Below are positions 32,873 to 42,811 of a DNA stretch of 64,000 bases, one piece after another (positions within the stretch are counted from its first letter, which is position 1; each line of letters begins with the position of its first letter). The stretch covers positions 124,001-188,000 of the forward strand of contig CBDCMW010000002.1 in the NCBI GenBank assembly GCA_965219165.1, read 5' to 3'. This DNA is from Aldehydirespirator sp965219165. Lineage in GTDB: Bacteria; Actinomycetota; Acidimicrobiia; Acidimicrobiales; Aldehydirespiratoraceae. The notes under the pieces are model-generated. The model was not told the origin of the DNA, searched no databases, and worked only from the letters and a program-made list of their open reading frames with translations. A program made the position numbers and the translations under genes.

Positions 32873-34249
32873 ATGGGAGAGTACCTTGACCGGACCTACG
32901 GCGGCGTGCTGGGACCAGAGCCCTACAGGGCCTATGTCCCCCACGGCATCGTCGGCTGGGACCCCGAACTCAGCGAGCAGACAGTCCAGCGTGTGAGGGT
33001 TGCCGGTGACCGGATCGCGGGGTTGGCCGCCAAGCTGCCGCTGCATCGCTCGATGCTGTGGTGCCTGAACCGTTCCGAGGGGATCGCGTCGAGCGATGTG
33101 GAGGGGGTCTCGACGACGTTGCGGTCTCTGAGCCTGCTCGAGTCCCTGCGAGCGGAGCGCGACCCCCAGCGCCAAGAACGCGACAGACAAGCGCTCGGGG
33201 CGGTCCGCTTGACCGCTCACGCTGTCAGCGTCGGCCAGCGCACGGACGCGCCGGTGGGGGTCGCGGACCTGTGCGAGATGCACCGACGACTCTTCGAGGG
33301 CTCAGATGCGGGGTTCGAGCCGGGCTGTGTGCGCAACGACGACATCTGGGTGGGGCCGGCGGGCGCGACGCCGCCAGAAGCGTTGTATGTCGCGCCGCCG
33401 GCGACGCATGTGGGCCCGCTCTGTGAGGATCTGATGCAGTACGTGTCAACCCACGATCTGCGGCATCCGCTGGTCAAGGCCGCTGTCGCCCATCTGCAAT
33501 TCGAGACCATCCATCCGTTCCCCGACGGCAACGGACGCGTCGGCCGGGCGCTGATCCACTGCGTGCTGCAGCGATGCCGGCCCTCATCGGTGACGGTGCC
33601 GTTGTCGGCGGCAATCGCCGAGCACAAGCAGGACTACTTCGGGGCTCTGCGCCCCTACCAGACCTACACCGGCGGCAGCGACAGCACCATACGCGACGCA
33701 TGCGGGGAGGCCGCGGTCTCCTTCGTCGCCGACGCGGCCTCCGTCGCCTGCGACTACACCGAGGCGGTCGCGCTGGTCATCACGGACATGGACACCAAAT
33801 GGAGCGACCTCAACCTGCGGCCCCACTCAGCGGCGGCGGCCACACTGCAGGCGATGTCGACTATGCCCGCAGCCACCATCGACTATCTCTGCGATGCGAC
33901 AGGCCGCCGCGCCAACTCCGTGAGACGAGGACTGCGCAAACTCGTCTCAGCCGGCGTCGTCGCAGAAACACACGACGAAGACACGGGACGCAGAGTGTTC
34001 GAACTGCCCGAACTGCTGCAGGTTGTGGACCACCGCCAGAAGCTGCTGAGACACTGCTGGCAGGCACACCAGGCAGGCATCGGGCGACCACCGGCCGAAC
34101 TCGTGGCCGAATGGCGCCGCCGCGTCTCTGTCGACGAAGCACCGCGGCAAGCGTCAACGCAACGACGGCAATGCAGCCACATCGGAGAACGCAGCAAAGT
34201 CCAATGCACCCAACCCGCCGGTCACTCCTTGCCCCACCGCTACACATGA
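32873..34249 (+). CDS. Fic family protein with winged-helix and Cys/His tail
   Basis: A 458-residue Fic protein. The catalytic loop HPFPDGNGRVGR is near residues 213-224. The inhibitory-type motif SSDVEG is near 76-81 and the family's N-terminal segment LPLHRSMLWCLNRSEGIAS precedes it. After the Fic core, a winged-helix domain (TIDYLCDATGRRANSVRRGL, KLVSAGVVAETHDEDTGRR) lies near 340-390. The last 25 residues carry CSHIGERSKVQCTQPAGH, a Cys/His set that may bind zinc. ATG 32873 is preferred (GAGCGGG immediately before); ATG 32855 inside the repeat is an alternative. Its DNA-binding domain could act on the repeat array. Confidence 0.88.
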   Translation: MGEYLDRTYGGVLGPEPYRAYVPHGIVGWDPELSEQTVQRVRVAGDRIAGLAAKLPLHRSMLWCLNRSEGIASSDVEGVSTTLRSLSLLESLRAERDPQRQERDRQALGAVRLTAHAVSVGQRTDAPVGVADLCEMHRRLFEGSDAGFEPGCVRNDDIWVGPAGATPPEALYVAPPATHVGPLCEDLMQYVSTHDLRHPLVKAAVAHLQFETIHPFPDGNGRVGRALIHCVLQRCRPSSVTVPLSAAIAEHKQDYFGALRPYQTYTGGSDSTIRDACGEAAVSFVADAASVACDYTEAVALVITDMDTKWSDLNLRPHSAAAATLQAMSTMPAATIDYLCDATGRRANSVRRGLRKLVSAGVVAETHDEDTGRRVFELPELLQVVDHRQKLLRHCWQAHQAGIGRPPAELVAEWRRRVSVDEAPRQASTQRRQCSHIGERSKVQCTQPAGHSLPHRYT

Positions 34250-34313
34250 GACTCTTCTGCGTGGGCACGGCGCCCCAATGTCTGAGCTTCCCCCCGTTTC
34301 TTGGAGGGTTGGT

Positions 34314-35012
34314 TTAGGCGGCTTGGGCTTGTTCGTGATCGTTTAGCGACGCGGGAGCGCAGGGAAGCAGCTCTGCGGGACCGCACAGACGAGGACCGAA
34401 AGCAGAGGTCACAGCCTGAATGAAATCCGTGTTGGACACGCCCGCAAGAACGGGACGAGCGTGGATCGCGCGCTGCCGCTGCTCCCAGTCCTGGCGCAAC
34501 GGATGGTTGTCCGCAGTGAACGTCGCTGTTAACAGCTCGAACACGGTGAGCGTCACGCCGCCAGTGTTGACCTTCTCAAATACTTGGCAGACCGCTTCTT
34601 TGGGTGTGTCCTTGTCGAGCTCTATGACTGGCACGGGGTACTGCTCGAAGCGTTTGACGAAGCTCTTCTCGAACTCGTTCCACAGCTCGGCCTTTTCCGG
34701 ATCATGGCCCCAGAACCGGTCGAAGCCGACTCGCCATTCGAACGTGTCGAACACCTTCGAGAGCGGGAAGAGCATCGCCTCGTATTCACGCTCAGGCGTC
34801 GAATAGTCTTCAACTACCTCCCGGCCGAATCTCTTGATCTGTCGGTCTTCTGGCAGCGACACCACTGCCTCTTCGAGATCAGCGTTCGGGTCCAGCGCCA
34901 GACGCATGTTGATGTAGTACCAGCGCTTGATGGGTCGTCCGCGCTGATCCCTCGTTTGCACCGGACGGTCAAGGCGCAGCGTCGAGGAACTCGTCAACCA
35001 CATCAAGCCCAT
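34314..35012 (-). pseudogene. DUF262 (GmrSD-like) protein, internal fragment
   Basis: The frame carries the DUF262 hallmark FEKVNTGGVTLTVFELLTA near the middle. It is preceded by RPIKRWYYINMRLAL, DRFWGHDPEKAELW and IELDKDTPKEAVC. DUF262 is the ParB/sulfiredoxin-like NTPase part of GmrSD type IV restriction enzymes and of several anti-phage systems. The usual N-terminal segment (QRDYVW and DGQQR motifs) is absent, the frame beginning where that segment should end. The C-terminal DUF1524 HNH nuclease domain is also missing. I read it as a doubly truncated relic. Confidence 0.7.
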
Positions 35013-35057
35013 TGCTTCGGGCCTGGCGTGACCTCGGACCGGTGAGCGACTCCGGAC

Positions 35058-35831
35058 CTAGAGGACGTCACGCGTGAAGCGGTCTCGCCACGGGCTGGTG
35101 TCGATCAGAGCATCCAACCGTCCTTCGATGACGCTTTCAGCAGCACGTCGTAACACAACCAAGGCGTGGTTGAAGGTGTCGGCTCCGGGCTTTGTGAAGC
35201 CCACCACCGTCGTGTCACAACCACCGACGCTCTCCTTGAGACGACGCCAGTTGTTGAACTGGCTCTCACGCGTCCCATGATGGAAGTACTGATACACGAC
35301 GACGGTGGACGATCGTGCCGTATCCAAGAACGACTCGATCTCGCTATCGAGAACATGCTGAGGAGACTTGCCGTTTCTGCTCCGAGGCTTCAGGCCGATG
35401 TCAGGATCACAGAAGATGATGTCCGTGCCGCTGACCTTCTCGACTGTGTCGCGCATCCACTGATCCCGTCGCTCCTGTGGGTCTCGCGGAAGCTGGGAGT
35501 CGCAGAACGCGACTTCGCGATCTGTTTCGCTTCCTAGGATCTCGCGTGCTTTGATCGCGTCCAGGCACCGGTTCTCGTAGACGATCTCCTTGAGGCGGTC
35601 ATAGAGCTCAGAGTCGTACTCTCGGAGCTTCGACCGCATGCGAGGATCAAACAGGTAGCCCACATTCTGACCGTGTCCGTCGGAAGTCCTTTCAATAGTC
35701 ATGTCGTCTGGCACATACCAGACAACGCCCAAGGATCGAATCGGCCCGGCCCTTGATGCGGTGCCGGAGATCGCCCGCAACAGGCCGTACTTGCCGAAGT
35801 CGCCTATGTCGCCAACGAAGCGATCTTGCAC
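35058..35831 (-). CDS. Uncharacterised protein, accessory-region type
   Basis: A 257-residue intact frame that starts MQDRFVGDIGDFGKYGLLRA, a highly patterned N-terminus I have seen in hypothetical proteins of defence and phage regions. Later motifs are GTDIIFCDPDIGLKPRSRNG (about 135-155), VVVYQYFHHGTRESQF and FTKPGADTFNHALVVL. The FCDPDIGL segment resembles the catalytic-type loop of methyltransferase-like or three-Cys-motif partner proteins, but no SAM site is clear. It survives uninterrupted between two broken genes. Function unknown; nucleic acid processing is only a guess. Confidence 0.7.
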   Translation of the reverse strand: MQDRFVGDIGDFGKYGLLRAISGTASRAGPIRSLGVVWYVPDDMTIERTSDGHGQNVGYLFDPRMRSKLREYDSELYDRLKEIVYENRCLDAIKAREILGSETDREVAFCDSQLPRDPQERRDQWMRDTVEKVSGTDIIFCDPDIGLKPRSRNGKSPQHVLDSEIESFLDTARSSTVVVYQYFHHGTRESQFNNWRRLKESVGGCDTTVVGFTKPGADTFNHALVVLRRAAESVIEGRLDALIDTSPWRDRFTRDVL

Positions 35832-35845
35832 GTCTGAGGTGGCTC

Positions 35846-36034
35846 CTATCCCGGCTGCGAGCGCCGAGGTTGCAGAGTCTCGTCCAGCTGCGAGGCCCTG
35901 GACTTCACACGATTGAAGTGACCCTCGAGCACACTTGACAGCCCCCGGAGCTCCTCCGGGGTGGGGCCAAGGGTCTCCAGCCGCTCAACTGCGCGTGCAA
36001 GCCCACGGCGGAGCCGTTGTGGCTCGCCCAACAC
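35846..36034 (-). pseudogene. C-terminal fragment of an unknown minus-strand gene
   Basis: The minus strand reads GLARAVERLETLGPTPEELR then GLSSVLEGHFNRVKSRASQL and a stop at 35846. It looks like a real amphipathic C-terminal helix region rather than random frame. It meets the plus-strand giant gene fragment at about 36035, where that gene's family-like sequence begins, so the two appear to abut at a rearrangement junction. No family recognised. Confidence 0.35.
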
Positions 36035-36039
36035 TGGAC

Positions 36040-39000
36040 GGCACTCGTGACTGCGTTGTGGTGCCGCGGCTCGATTCCCGGGCTGTCACCGAGGCTCTCA
36101 ACAGCGCTGCGGCACGCGGGCGGGGCATCGACTTTCATCGAGCGCAGAATCTCGGCTCTCTGGCAGGTCGCAGCGCCTCCGCGTTGCGACGGGAACTCGC
36201 AGTAGATCCGATGATCCGCTTGCCCCATTGGGCGCGCACCGACACGCGGACTTCCTCGACGGCTAGGCAGGCGAAGACGGCAGCGCTGCTCGCAGGCCAA
36301 TGGATGCGCGGATCCTCGGAACATCCAGCCGTGTCGGGTGACCGTCAGGCATTGATTCGGTTGGCCTGCGGAAGCGTCGACTACGAGGCGATCGAGTTTG
36401 AGCTCAACGGCCTCGCGACTGGTCCCGATCCGATGGTTGTGGTGTCAGGCTCGACTTGGCGGCTGGTCAACCCGAACGAGGCATGGCGCTTCCTGGCCGG
36501 ACACCTCCTGACCGCTGATGCCGTACGCCAGTTCCTTCTGGTCGCTGCGGAGGCGTTGGGCGAGCGGGATCCCCTCGACGATCTCACCGGCGACGCACGC
36601 TTCCTAGCGCAGCTGCGGGGGGTGGGTCGCAGGCACTCGCGGGCGCTTCGGCGAGGGGTGGCCCGCACGCTGGCGTTGCTGTGCACCCACGACAGCGGCG
36701 TGCCGCTGAGCGGCGGACGCGACTCGGGTGATCTCGCGAGACGCTGCGTAGGAGAGCTGTTTGACACGGCTGGGAATCCAGACACTTCGATCGCAGCGGG
36801 GGTGCGGCGGTTGGTTGAGTTGGGCGAGGTGCTTCCGATGCTGGCAGAAGCGGCTCCTGATGAGTTCGTGTCAGCCGTTGAGCGGACGCTGCAGCCTGCC
36901 TCCGAGGCTGCGGGTTTGTGGTTCACCGATGCCTGCGATGACCTGAGCGTCGCAGGGGCATCGTCGCCGCACACGCCGCTGTTGTTCTCCCTTGAGGTGC
37001 TGGCGTGGCTCCCGGATCATCTCGCAGACGTCGCGAACATCTTGTTGCAACTCGAAGTCCTCGACCCCGGTGGGCGGCTCGCGAACCGACCCGCCGAGAC
37101 GTTCTCGGCGATCTTCTCCTCTTGGGCTCCACAGACCGGTGTCGGCCATCAACATCGCCTGGAGGTGCTCAAGGGGCTGCATAATCAGGTCCGAGCCGGT
37201 CACGACTGCGGCCGCATGGCGGCGGCGGTCCGGCTCCTCGCCGCGCTGCTGGCCCCCAACGGTTCTACCGTCATGTCAAGCACGCCGCCGCAGATCCGCG
37301 ACTATCAGGCCCCGCCAGAGAACATCACGGGCCGAGACGCATATGCCTACGAGGAGAATGTGCGTGAGTTGCTGGTAGAGCTCACCGAACATCGCGTCCG
37401 AGAACACAGAGACCCCGACGGAATGCTGGAGGTGCTCCAAGCACCAGGCGGTGTAACCACGGCCACTTCGCTGCCGCCTGCGTCCCGTGACAGGCTGTGG
37501 ACGCTGTTTGAGGAAGCGGCCTCCGAGTTCGCGCCCGAGGACCTCGCCGTCGTGCGCCAGCGGCTAGAGGGTCTCGTCCGCCTCCACAAACAGCACGCCA
37601 ATGCCGGTTGGGCGCTACCCGCAGATGAGGCTGACCGCGTCGCCGGCATAGCCGCACAGATCGCCGCAGGCCTACGCATGCCCGATGACTTGGTTGAGCG
37701 CCACTTGTGGCTGTTCGACAAGTACCACCCCGATCTGGACCATGAGGCTCCGCGCGTGGACGACCTAGCCGCCTATGAAGGTCGGCTGCTCGCTCGGCGC
37801 GCCGCCGCTGTCAGCGAAGTGATACAGAGCGAGAGCCTCAGCGGCCTGTATCGCCTCGCGGCACACGCCGCAGCCGACGGTCGGGGCGCGCCCGTGGGAG
37901 TCATAGGCGAAGCGCTCGAAGAGTTGGAGTCCCGGCCACCAGACGACACTGACAACGCCGAGCAATACCCGTTGCCGGAGGACGTCGAGGCGCGGCTGCT
38001 CGAGGCGCTCGATCTCTCCTTCGATGACGCGTCCAACTCACAGAACGCGCAACGAGAGGCTGCGATCGCCCGCGGGTACTTCGCGGCACGATTCCGACGC
38101 ATCCGCCGCGTCACCGGAAACGGCTGGGGCTGGTTGCGTGGACTGCTGCACAGCGAGGACGTCACCGCTGCACAGCAGGCGCGGCTCATAGAACTCACCC
38201 GCGAACACCCTCAAGCCTGGCAACAAGCCGAAGCGCTCGGGCCCGCTCCGCTTGAGGAGTACTGGAGGCTGATGACTTGGTACGGGCTCGGTCACGACTT
38301 CGACCATGTCGAAGACGTAGCCCTTGGGCTTCTCAGCGTCGGTCGCGCCGCCGACACCGTCGAGCTTCTCACCGCCTACCGCGACGACACCGCCTTGAGT
38401 CCCGACCGCCGCGCCGAGTTGGCGATAGACGCGCTCGAAGCGCTGGCCGCGTTGGCCTCTACCGCAGCAGCACCGACCGCGGGAGCCATTGACGGAGGGT
38501 GGCGCATTACACAACTGCTCGACTACTTGGCGCAACACCATCCCCTCACCCGAGACAACCTCGACGAACCGCTCCTTGGAAGGCTCACACAACTCGAGAT
38601 CGACCATGCGAGCGTCCGCGATCTCGACCAGCCAGCACCGTTCATCCACAACCGCATGTCGCTAGACCCGCACACCTTCGTCGACGTCGTGCGATTGGCC
38701 CGCCCCGAGGTCTACGACCATCGACCGGACCTTGGCACGGACCGAGGCACCTCACCAGTACGGCCACCCCAGTGGCGCATGTCAAGAAGTAGCGCGAGTC
38801 GGATCCTTCACAGCTGGCAGCGTCCGCCTGGCATCGACGACGCCGGTGCGCTCGACCGCCACCGGATGCAGGCCTGGATCGCCGAAGCGCAACGACTACT
38901 CGACGAACAGGGCCTCCGCGACATTGGCGACAGGCACATCGGGAGGGTGCTCGCAGCCGTTCCAGCCGACCCCACCGACGGCATCGCGCCGCCCATCGCC

Positions 39001-39264
39001 GTCCGGGATCTGCTCGAAGAGGGACAACGCCAGCAATTCGAGGACGGTCTCGGCTCCGGGCTTCTCTTCGGACCCACCGGCAGCAGGGGCGGATTCGTGT
39101 CCGAACTGGTAGCCGATTCACGGCGCAGCCAACAACGAACCGAACGCGATGCAGCCACGATCGCTGCACACTGGCCCAAGACAGCGCGGCTACTGCGCCA
39201 AGTCGCCCGCGGCCACGCACAGGAAGCACGCAGCTGGGAAGACGATCCCAACCCACTCGACTAA
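36040..39264 (+). pseudogene. C-terminal part of a giant STAND-like defence protein
   Basis: About 1075 residues of helical, leucine-rich sequence. Recognisable segments are VVVPRLDSRAVTEAL, GRSASALRREL, YEAIEFELNGLATGPDPMV, VSGSTWRLVNPNEAWRFL, REHSDAL-like RRHSRALRRGVARTLALL, and LEVLDPGGRLANRPAETF. I recall this pattern from proteins of about 1200-1300 residues with an N-terminal P-loop NTPase found in anti-phage islands. The P-loop part is missing here. The open frame begins at 35935, but its first 35 codons are antisense to a different gene tail. The rest is intact to the TAA at 39264. Family naming is from memory and uncertain. Confidence 0.6.
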
Positions 39265-39466
39265 CCCGAGAACCCGGTCGGCCACCCCGGTTCCACCTCG
39301 TGGTCGGTGGCACACCGTCGCCATTCGTGTCCGCGCTGCGGCACCGTTCAACATTCTGGACTCGCTAGAGCTTGAGTTCCTCGCTAGAGAAGGTCTCCTC
39401 GAAGGCGACGACGAACTGGACGTTGCTATTTCGCAGTAGTGCCCGCAGAGTCGGCGAGCGCTTCGA

Positions 39467-40430
39467 TCACGCGGGCTGCAAGGCGACGGTACGCTCCACC
39501 CGCTGGTTGTACGCGTCGGTTGAGTGTTGCTTGAGCGCTCTGCTGGCGTCGCCGTCGGGCAGCCAGAACAGCCCTGGCTGATAGTGCGGGTCGAAGCTCT
39601 CGTGGCATTCCTTGCACACGGTGAGGAGGTTCTCATCGATAGTGAGTCCGCCCATGCTGAATGGCCTGATGTGGTGAAGTTCAAGCCGGTTGTCCTCGTC
39701 GTTCGAAGGCTGCCAGTGGCATACCTGGATCGCCGGCCACGAGCTGTGATCCGTGCGGGCATGTCCACGTCGCTTTGGCCTTTTCGGGGTCTAGCAGTCC
39801 GATTTTGACGGCCGCCTCGAGCATGACGCGGCGGACGGTGCGCATGAACTCGTCGAGCGTTTCGCCGAACGAGACAGCTTGGATTGTGACCGCGTCGTTC
39901 GGCACAGGTTCGCGTTCTCCGAGTAGGACAAGAGGTGCGTGCGTATTGCCTTGCTCGGTGCCTCGGGGATCTGAGCCTGTTCGGATAGGGCTTCGATCAA
40001 CTCCAGGGCGACCCGGTCGTAGCTGCGCGCCTGGTACCCGGCCATCAGCCTGCGCACGAGGTAACTCTCGAGGGCTACGAAGCACGCCTCTCGATCATCG
40101 GTGTCGACATCCAAGTGTCGCAGCTTCAGCAGTAGCGGCCATACCGCACGAGCGTCCATCGCGAGGCGGCGCTCGTGGAACAGCGCTTCGCGGTCTCTTG
40201 CTCCAGACTCCACCGTCTCTGACTCTCTGAAGTAGCGCGCGTCGTCCCGCAACTGCTTCATGATCTCCTCGAGGCGATCGTCTCTCCGATCCACGTAATT
40301 CTGGAACTCACGGAACACTCGCCGTACCGCAACCGACGTGCCAGTCTGAGCCTCGAGCCAGTAATCGACGAAGACATCGCCCCGCGGTCTCTGGCGCGCT
40401 CAGACACGCTCATTGGGCCGCCCCTTCGAC
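39467..40430 (-). pseudogene. DUF262/DUF1524 HNH protein, C-terminal part with frameshifts
   Basis: Pieces in different frames align in order. GDVFVDYWLEAQTGTSVAV opens, then FREFQNYVDRRDDRLEEIMK. CFVALESYLVRRLMAGYQAR is the typical DUF262/DUF1524 ESYLVRR motif. After a shift near 39890 come GETLDEFMRTVRRVMLEAAV and TWTCPHGSQLVAGDP. After a shift near 39730 come CHWQPSNDEDNRLELHHIRP and NLLTVCKECHESFDPH, the HNH nuclease core. It is a second GmrSD-like relic. It does not simply complete the fragment at 34314, because the giant gene lies between them on the other strand. Confidence 0.65.
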
Positions 40431-40514
40431 GCCGCCCGCACCGGAGTACCACAGCGCCAGGAAGTGATCCCTCGCCGCCTTCCCGGCAACCCAGCCCGAG
40501 TCAAGACAAAGGCG

Positions 40515-41558
40515 TCACTGCGACTGGGCTGATTGCTGCCCGTCGCGGTCTGCTGCGATGACCGCGTTGAGTCCGAAGATGACCGCCATGCCGCAACCGA
40601 ACAGCACAGGTTGGTAGATGGGGTCGCCTGCGCTCGTTAGCCATATGGCCGCCAGCGCCGGCGATGCGTAGAGCAAACTGTTGACGCGCGTGTCGGCAGT
40701 GACGATGTTGCCCGCCCGGTGCAGCAGGCGGGCGCAACCCATGATCAGTCCGGACGCTGCCCCGAATGCCGCCGAGCGGGTGGCGCCCAATCCGCCGAGG
40801 GCGAACGTCAGCCCAACCGCTGCCACGATCGGAACGCTGACCGCCGAGGCGGCGAACGTCGACCACCACAGGGCAGCGCCGTACTCCTTGACGGACACAG
40901 CGCTAGGTCCAGAGCGCCAAGCCGATGCGCAACGGTCGCCGTAGATGATCCCTGCCGCTGGCCGCACGGCGTATGTCGCCGTGGTCAGCACCCCCAGCAC
41001 CAACCCGACTGTCGTGTTCTGCCATGAACCTCCTTCGAGTTGGCCGGGGGCCGTCTGACTCCACACGACAGCGGCCACCGCGATCGGCATTCCGCACATC
41101 ATGGTGGCGCTGCGGGTCGAGATGCTTCTGCTGCTGCCGCTCCAGCGCGCAATCAGAAGGGACTGGGGCACGACATCCAGGCCGTCCGAGAAGCAGGACA
41201 ACACCACGAGCGGCAGCAGGGCCGCCGTGCCGGCATACAGCAGGACATTGGGTGCCGTGACCAGCAGCAGCGTCAACAGCACGCCCGCGCGCGGGCCTGC
41301 CAGCGCGACGGGAGGCAACGCCACGTGTCGTGCTGGACGCATCGCCTGGAGCGGACCCACTCCCAGCACGGGCCTAGCCGACACGGCCAGCGCAGCCAGC
41401 AGCAGCGTCGCGCAAGCTGACTCCATCAGCGTGCCCAATACCAGAACGGAGAAGCCCTCACCCGCGAACCGGATCGGCAACGGGATCAGCGAGTAGGCGA
41501 CGGCGGCCCCGGCGATGCATGCCGCACCGAGAGTGTTCCGGCGACGCGGGCGCATCAC
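40515..41558 (-). CDS. Multi-pass membrane transporter-like protein
   Basis: A 347-residue protein with about nine or ten hydrophobic segments in two blocks, e.g. GAACIAGAAVAYSLIPLPI, LLTLLLVTAPNVLLYAGTAA, NTTVGLVLGVLTTATYAV and AAVGLTFALGGLG. The two-block layout resembles EamA/DMT-type permeases, but the usual EamA signature is not clear. Substrate unknown. It ends 70 bases from the DUF262 relic and starts 100 bases before the insertion sequence, so its promoter lies next to the IS end. Confidence 0.65.
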   Translation of the reverse strand: MMRPRRRNTLGAACIAGAAVAYSLIPLPIRFAGEGFSVLVLGTLMESACATLLLAALAVSARPVLGVGPLQAMRPARHVALPPVALAGPRAGVLLTLLLVTAPNVLLYAGTAALLPLVVLSCFSDGLDVVPQSLLIARWSGSSRSISTRSATMMCGMPIAVAAVVWSQTAPGQLEGGSWQNTTVGLVLGVLTTATYAVRPAAGIIYGDRCASAWRSGPSAVSVKEYGAALWWSTFAASAVSVPIVAAVGLTFALGGLGATRSAAFGAASGLIMGCARLLHRAGNIVTADTRVNSLLYASPALAAIWLTSAGDPIYQPVLFGCGMAVIFGLNAVIAADRDGQQSAQSQ

Positions 41559-41657
41559 GACAGGACCCTAGCCCCCTAGGCGCTGTCCACGACTCCACCA
41601 CTGTCGGCGGCGCCTCGTGCGCTGCCCGTGAACGCCCACCGCGCCATACCAGCGACC

Positions 41658-42811
41658 CTGTGGGTGCCCGAAATCGTGTCGTGGCTGGTCAGGCGGCATG
41701 TTTGTATTCGTTGATCAGGCCGTCGCAGCCGGTCGTTCGGACGGGGCGAAGGGGCGACGGGTGGTCAGTCGTGTTGTTGTCGGGGGTGGTGTGTCGGGGT
41801 GGCCGCTGGTGTAGCGAGCGGTGCGGCCGGTGAGCGTTGTAGTGGTCGATGTAGTCGATCACGAGCCTGTTGAGCTGGCGTTGGTTCCAGATGATGGTGC
41901 GGTCAAGGAGCTCGCGTCGCACGGTGCCGATCCAGCGTTCGGCGAACGCGTTGGCCACTGGGACGAGAACCGGGGTGCGCAAGATCTTGAGGCCTTCGGT
42001 TCGGAAGATCTCGTCGAAGTCGCCGGTGAACTGGCTGGCGTGGTCACGCACGAGGGCCCGGGTGTGGGTGAACCGGTTGGGATGACGCACAAAGAGGTTG
42101 CGGGCGGCTTGGGTGGTCCAGGCGCCCGTCGGATTGGCGGTGATTGCGCCGTAGAAGACCTCGCGGTTGGTGATGTCGATGAAGAACAGCAGGTAGTAGC
42201 GGCGCAACAGGGCCGTGTCGACGGTTATGAAGTCGCAGGCAACTGCGGCCTGGGAGCGCAGAAACTGGGTCCAGGTGACGCTCGTGCGCTGCGGGGCGGG
42301 GTCGATGCGGTGCTGTTTGAGGATTCTCCAGACAGTGGAGGCTCCAACACGGTGACCGAGGCCGATGAGTTCGCCCGTGATGCGGCGGTAGCCCCATGTG
42401 GGATTGTTGGTGGCCATCTCGATGATGAGGCGACGCAGCTCCACAGAGGTGCAGGGCCGGCCGGGCGTCCGGCAGGGTTGGGTCCAGTGGCGGGCGATGC
42501 GGCGTCGGTGCCAACGCAGCAGGGTCTCTGGTGTGACGAGCCAGCCAGCTCGCCGCGGTCGGGGCAGGGCCGCCGCGACCGCACCAAGCAGGGCCCGGTC
42601 CTCATCGGCCAGCTGCGGTCGGTTGTTGCGGCGCTGCAGCACGCCGAGCTGGTGCCGTAGGACGATGATCTCAAGGTCCTTCGAGCGTCCGCTACGCACC
42701 GCCAGCCGTACAAGCAACGCGAGGAACCGGTAGAGGATGCGACACATGAGGCCCCAGGATGGAGCGCGTAACCCCTGGTCAGCGCCCACGACCGAATTGT
42801 GGGCACCCACA
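41658..42811. mobile_element. Insertion sequence with TGT...ACA ends, about 1154 bp
   Basis: The left end is TGTGGGTGCCCGAAATCGTG and the right end is the complement of TGTGGGTGCCCACAATTCGG. The two share their first 11 bases and then an interrupted TCGTGG. A single DDE integrase-type gene lies between them on the minus strand. No target duplication is evident. The right end abuts a KAP NTPase fragment exactly at its Walker B region. A 93-base relic of the left end recurs at 53838. Confidence 0.82.
41689..42747 (-). CDS. IS transposase, DDE integrase core (IS3/IS481-like)
   Basis: A 352-residue single-frame transposase. The N-terminal helix-turn-helix region reads RSGRSKDLEIIVLRHQLGVL and later TWGYRRITGELIGLGHRVGA. 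The rve core supplies the catalytic aspartates in CDFITVDT and VRDHASQFTG and the glutamate in NAFAERWIGTVRREL. It ends HYNAHRPHRSLHQRPP, a family-typical tail. The ATG at 42747 is chosen because family similarity begins there and it lies just inside the right IS end. The frame is uninterrupted, so the element may still be mobile. Confidence 0.85.
   Translation of the reverse strand: MCRILYRFLALLVRLAVRSGRSKDLEIIVLRHQLGVLQRRNNRPQLADEDRALLGAVAAALPRPRRAGWLVTPETLLRWHRRRIARHWTQPCRTPGRPCTSVELRRLIIEMATNNPTWGYRRITGELIGLGHRVGASTVWRILKQHRIDPAPQRTSVTWTQFLRSQAAVACDFITVDTALLRRYYLLFFIDITNREVFYGAITANPTGAWTTQAARNLFVRHPNRFTHTRALVRDHASQFTGDFDEIFRTEGLKILRTPVLVPVANAFAERWIGTVRRELLDRTIIWNQRQLNRLVIDYIDHYNAHRPHRSLHQRPPRHTTPDNNTTDHPSPLRPVRTTGCDGLINEYKHAA

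Noticed and set aside
39149..39439. Plus-strand frame ending near LELEFLAREGLLEGDDEL
   Set aside because: The last 30 residues look protein-like but most of the frame is a shifted reading of the giant gene's end; no start or family.
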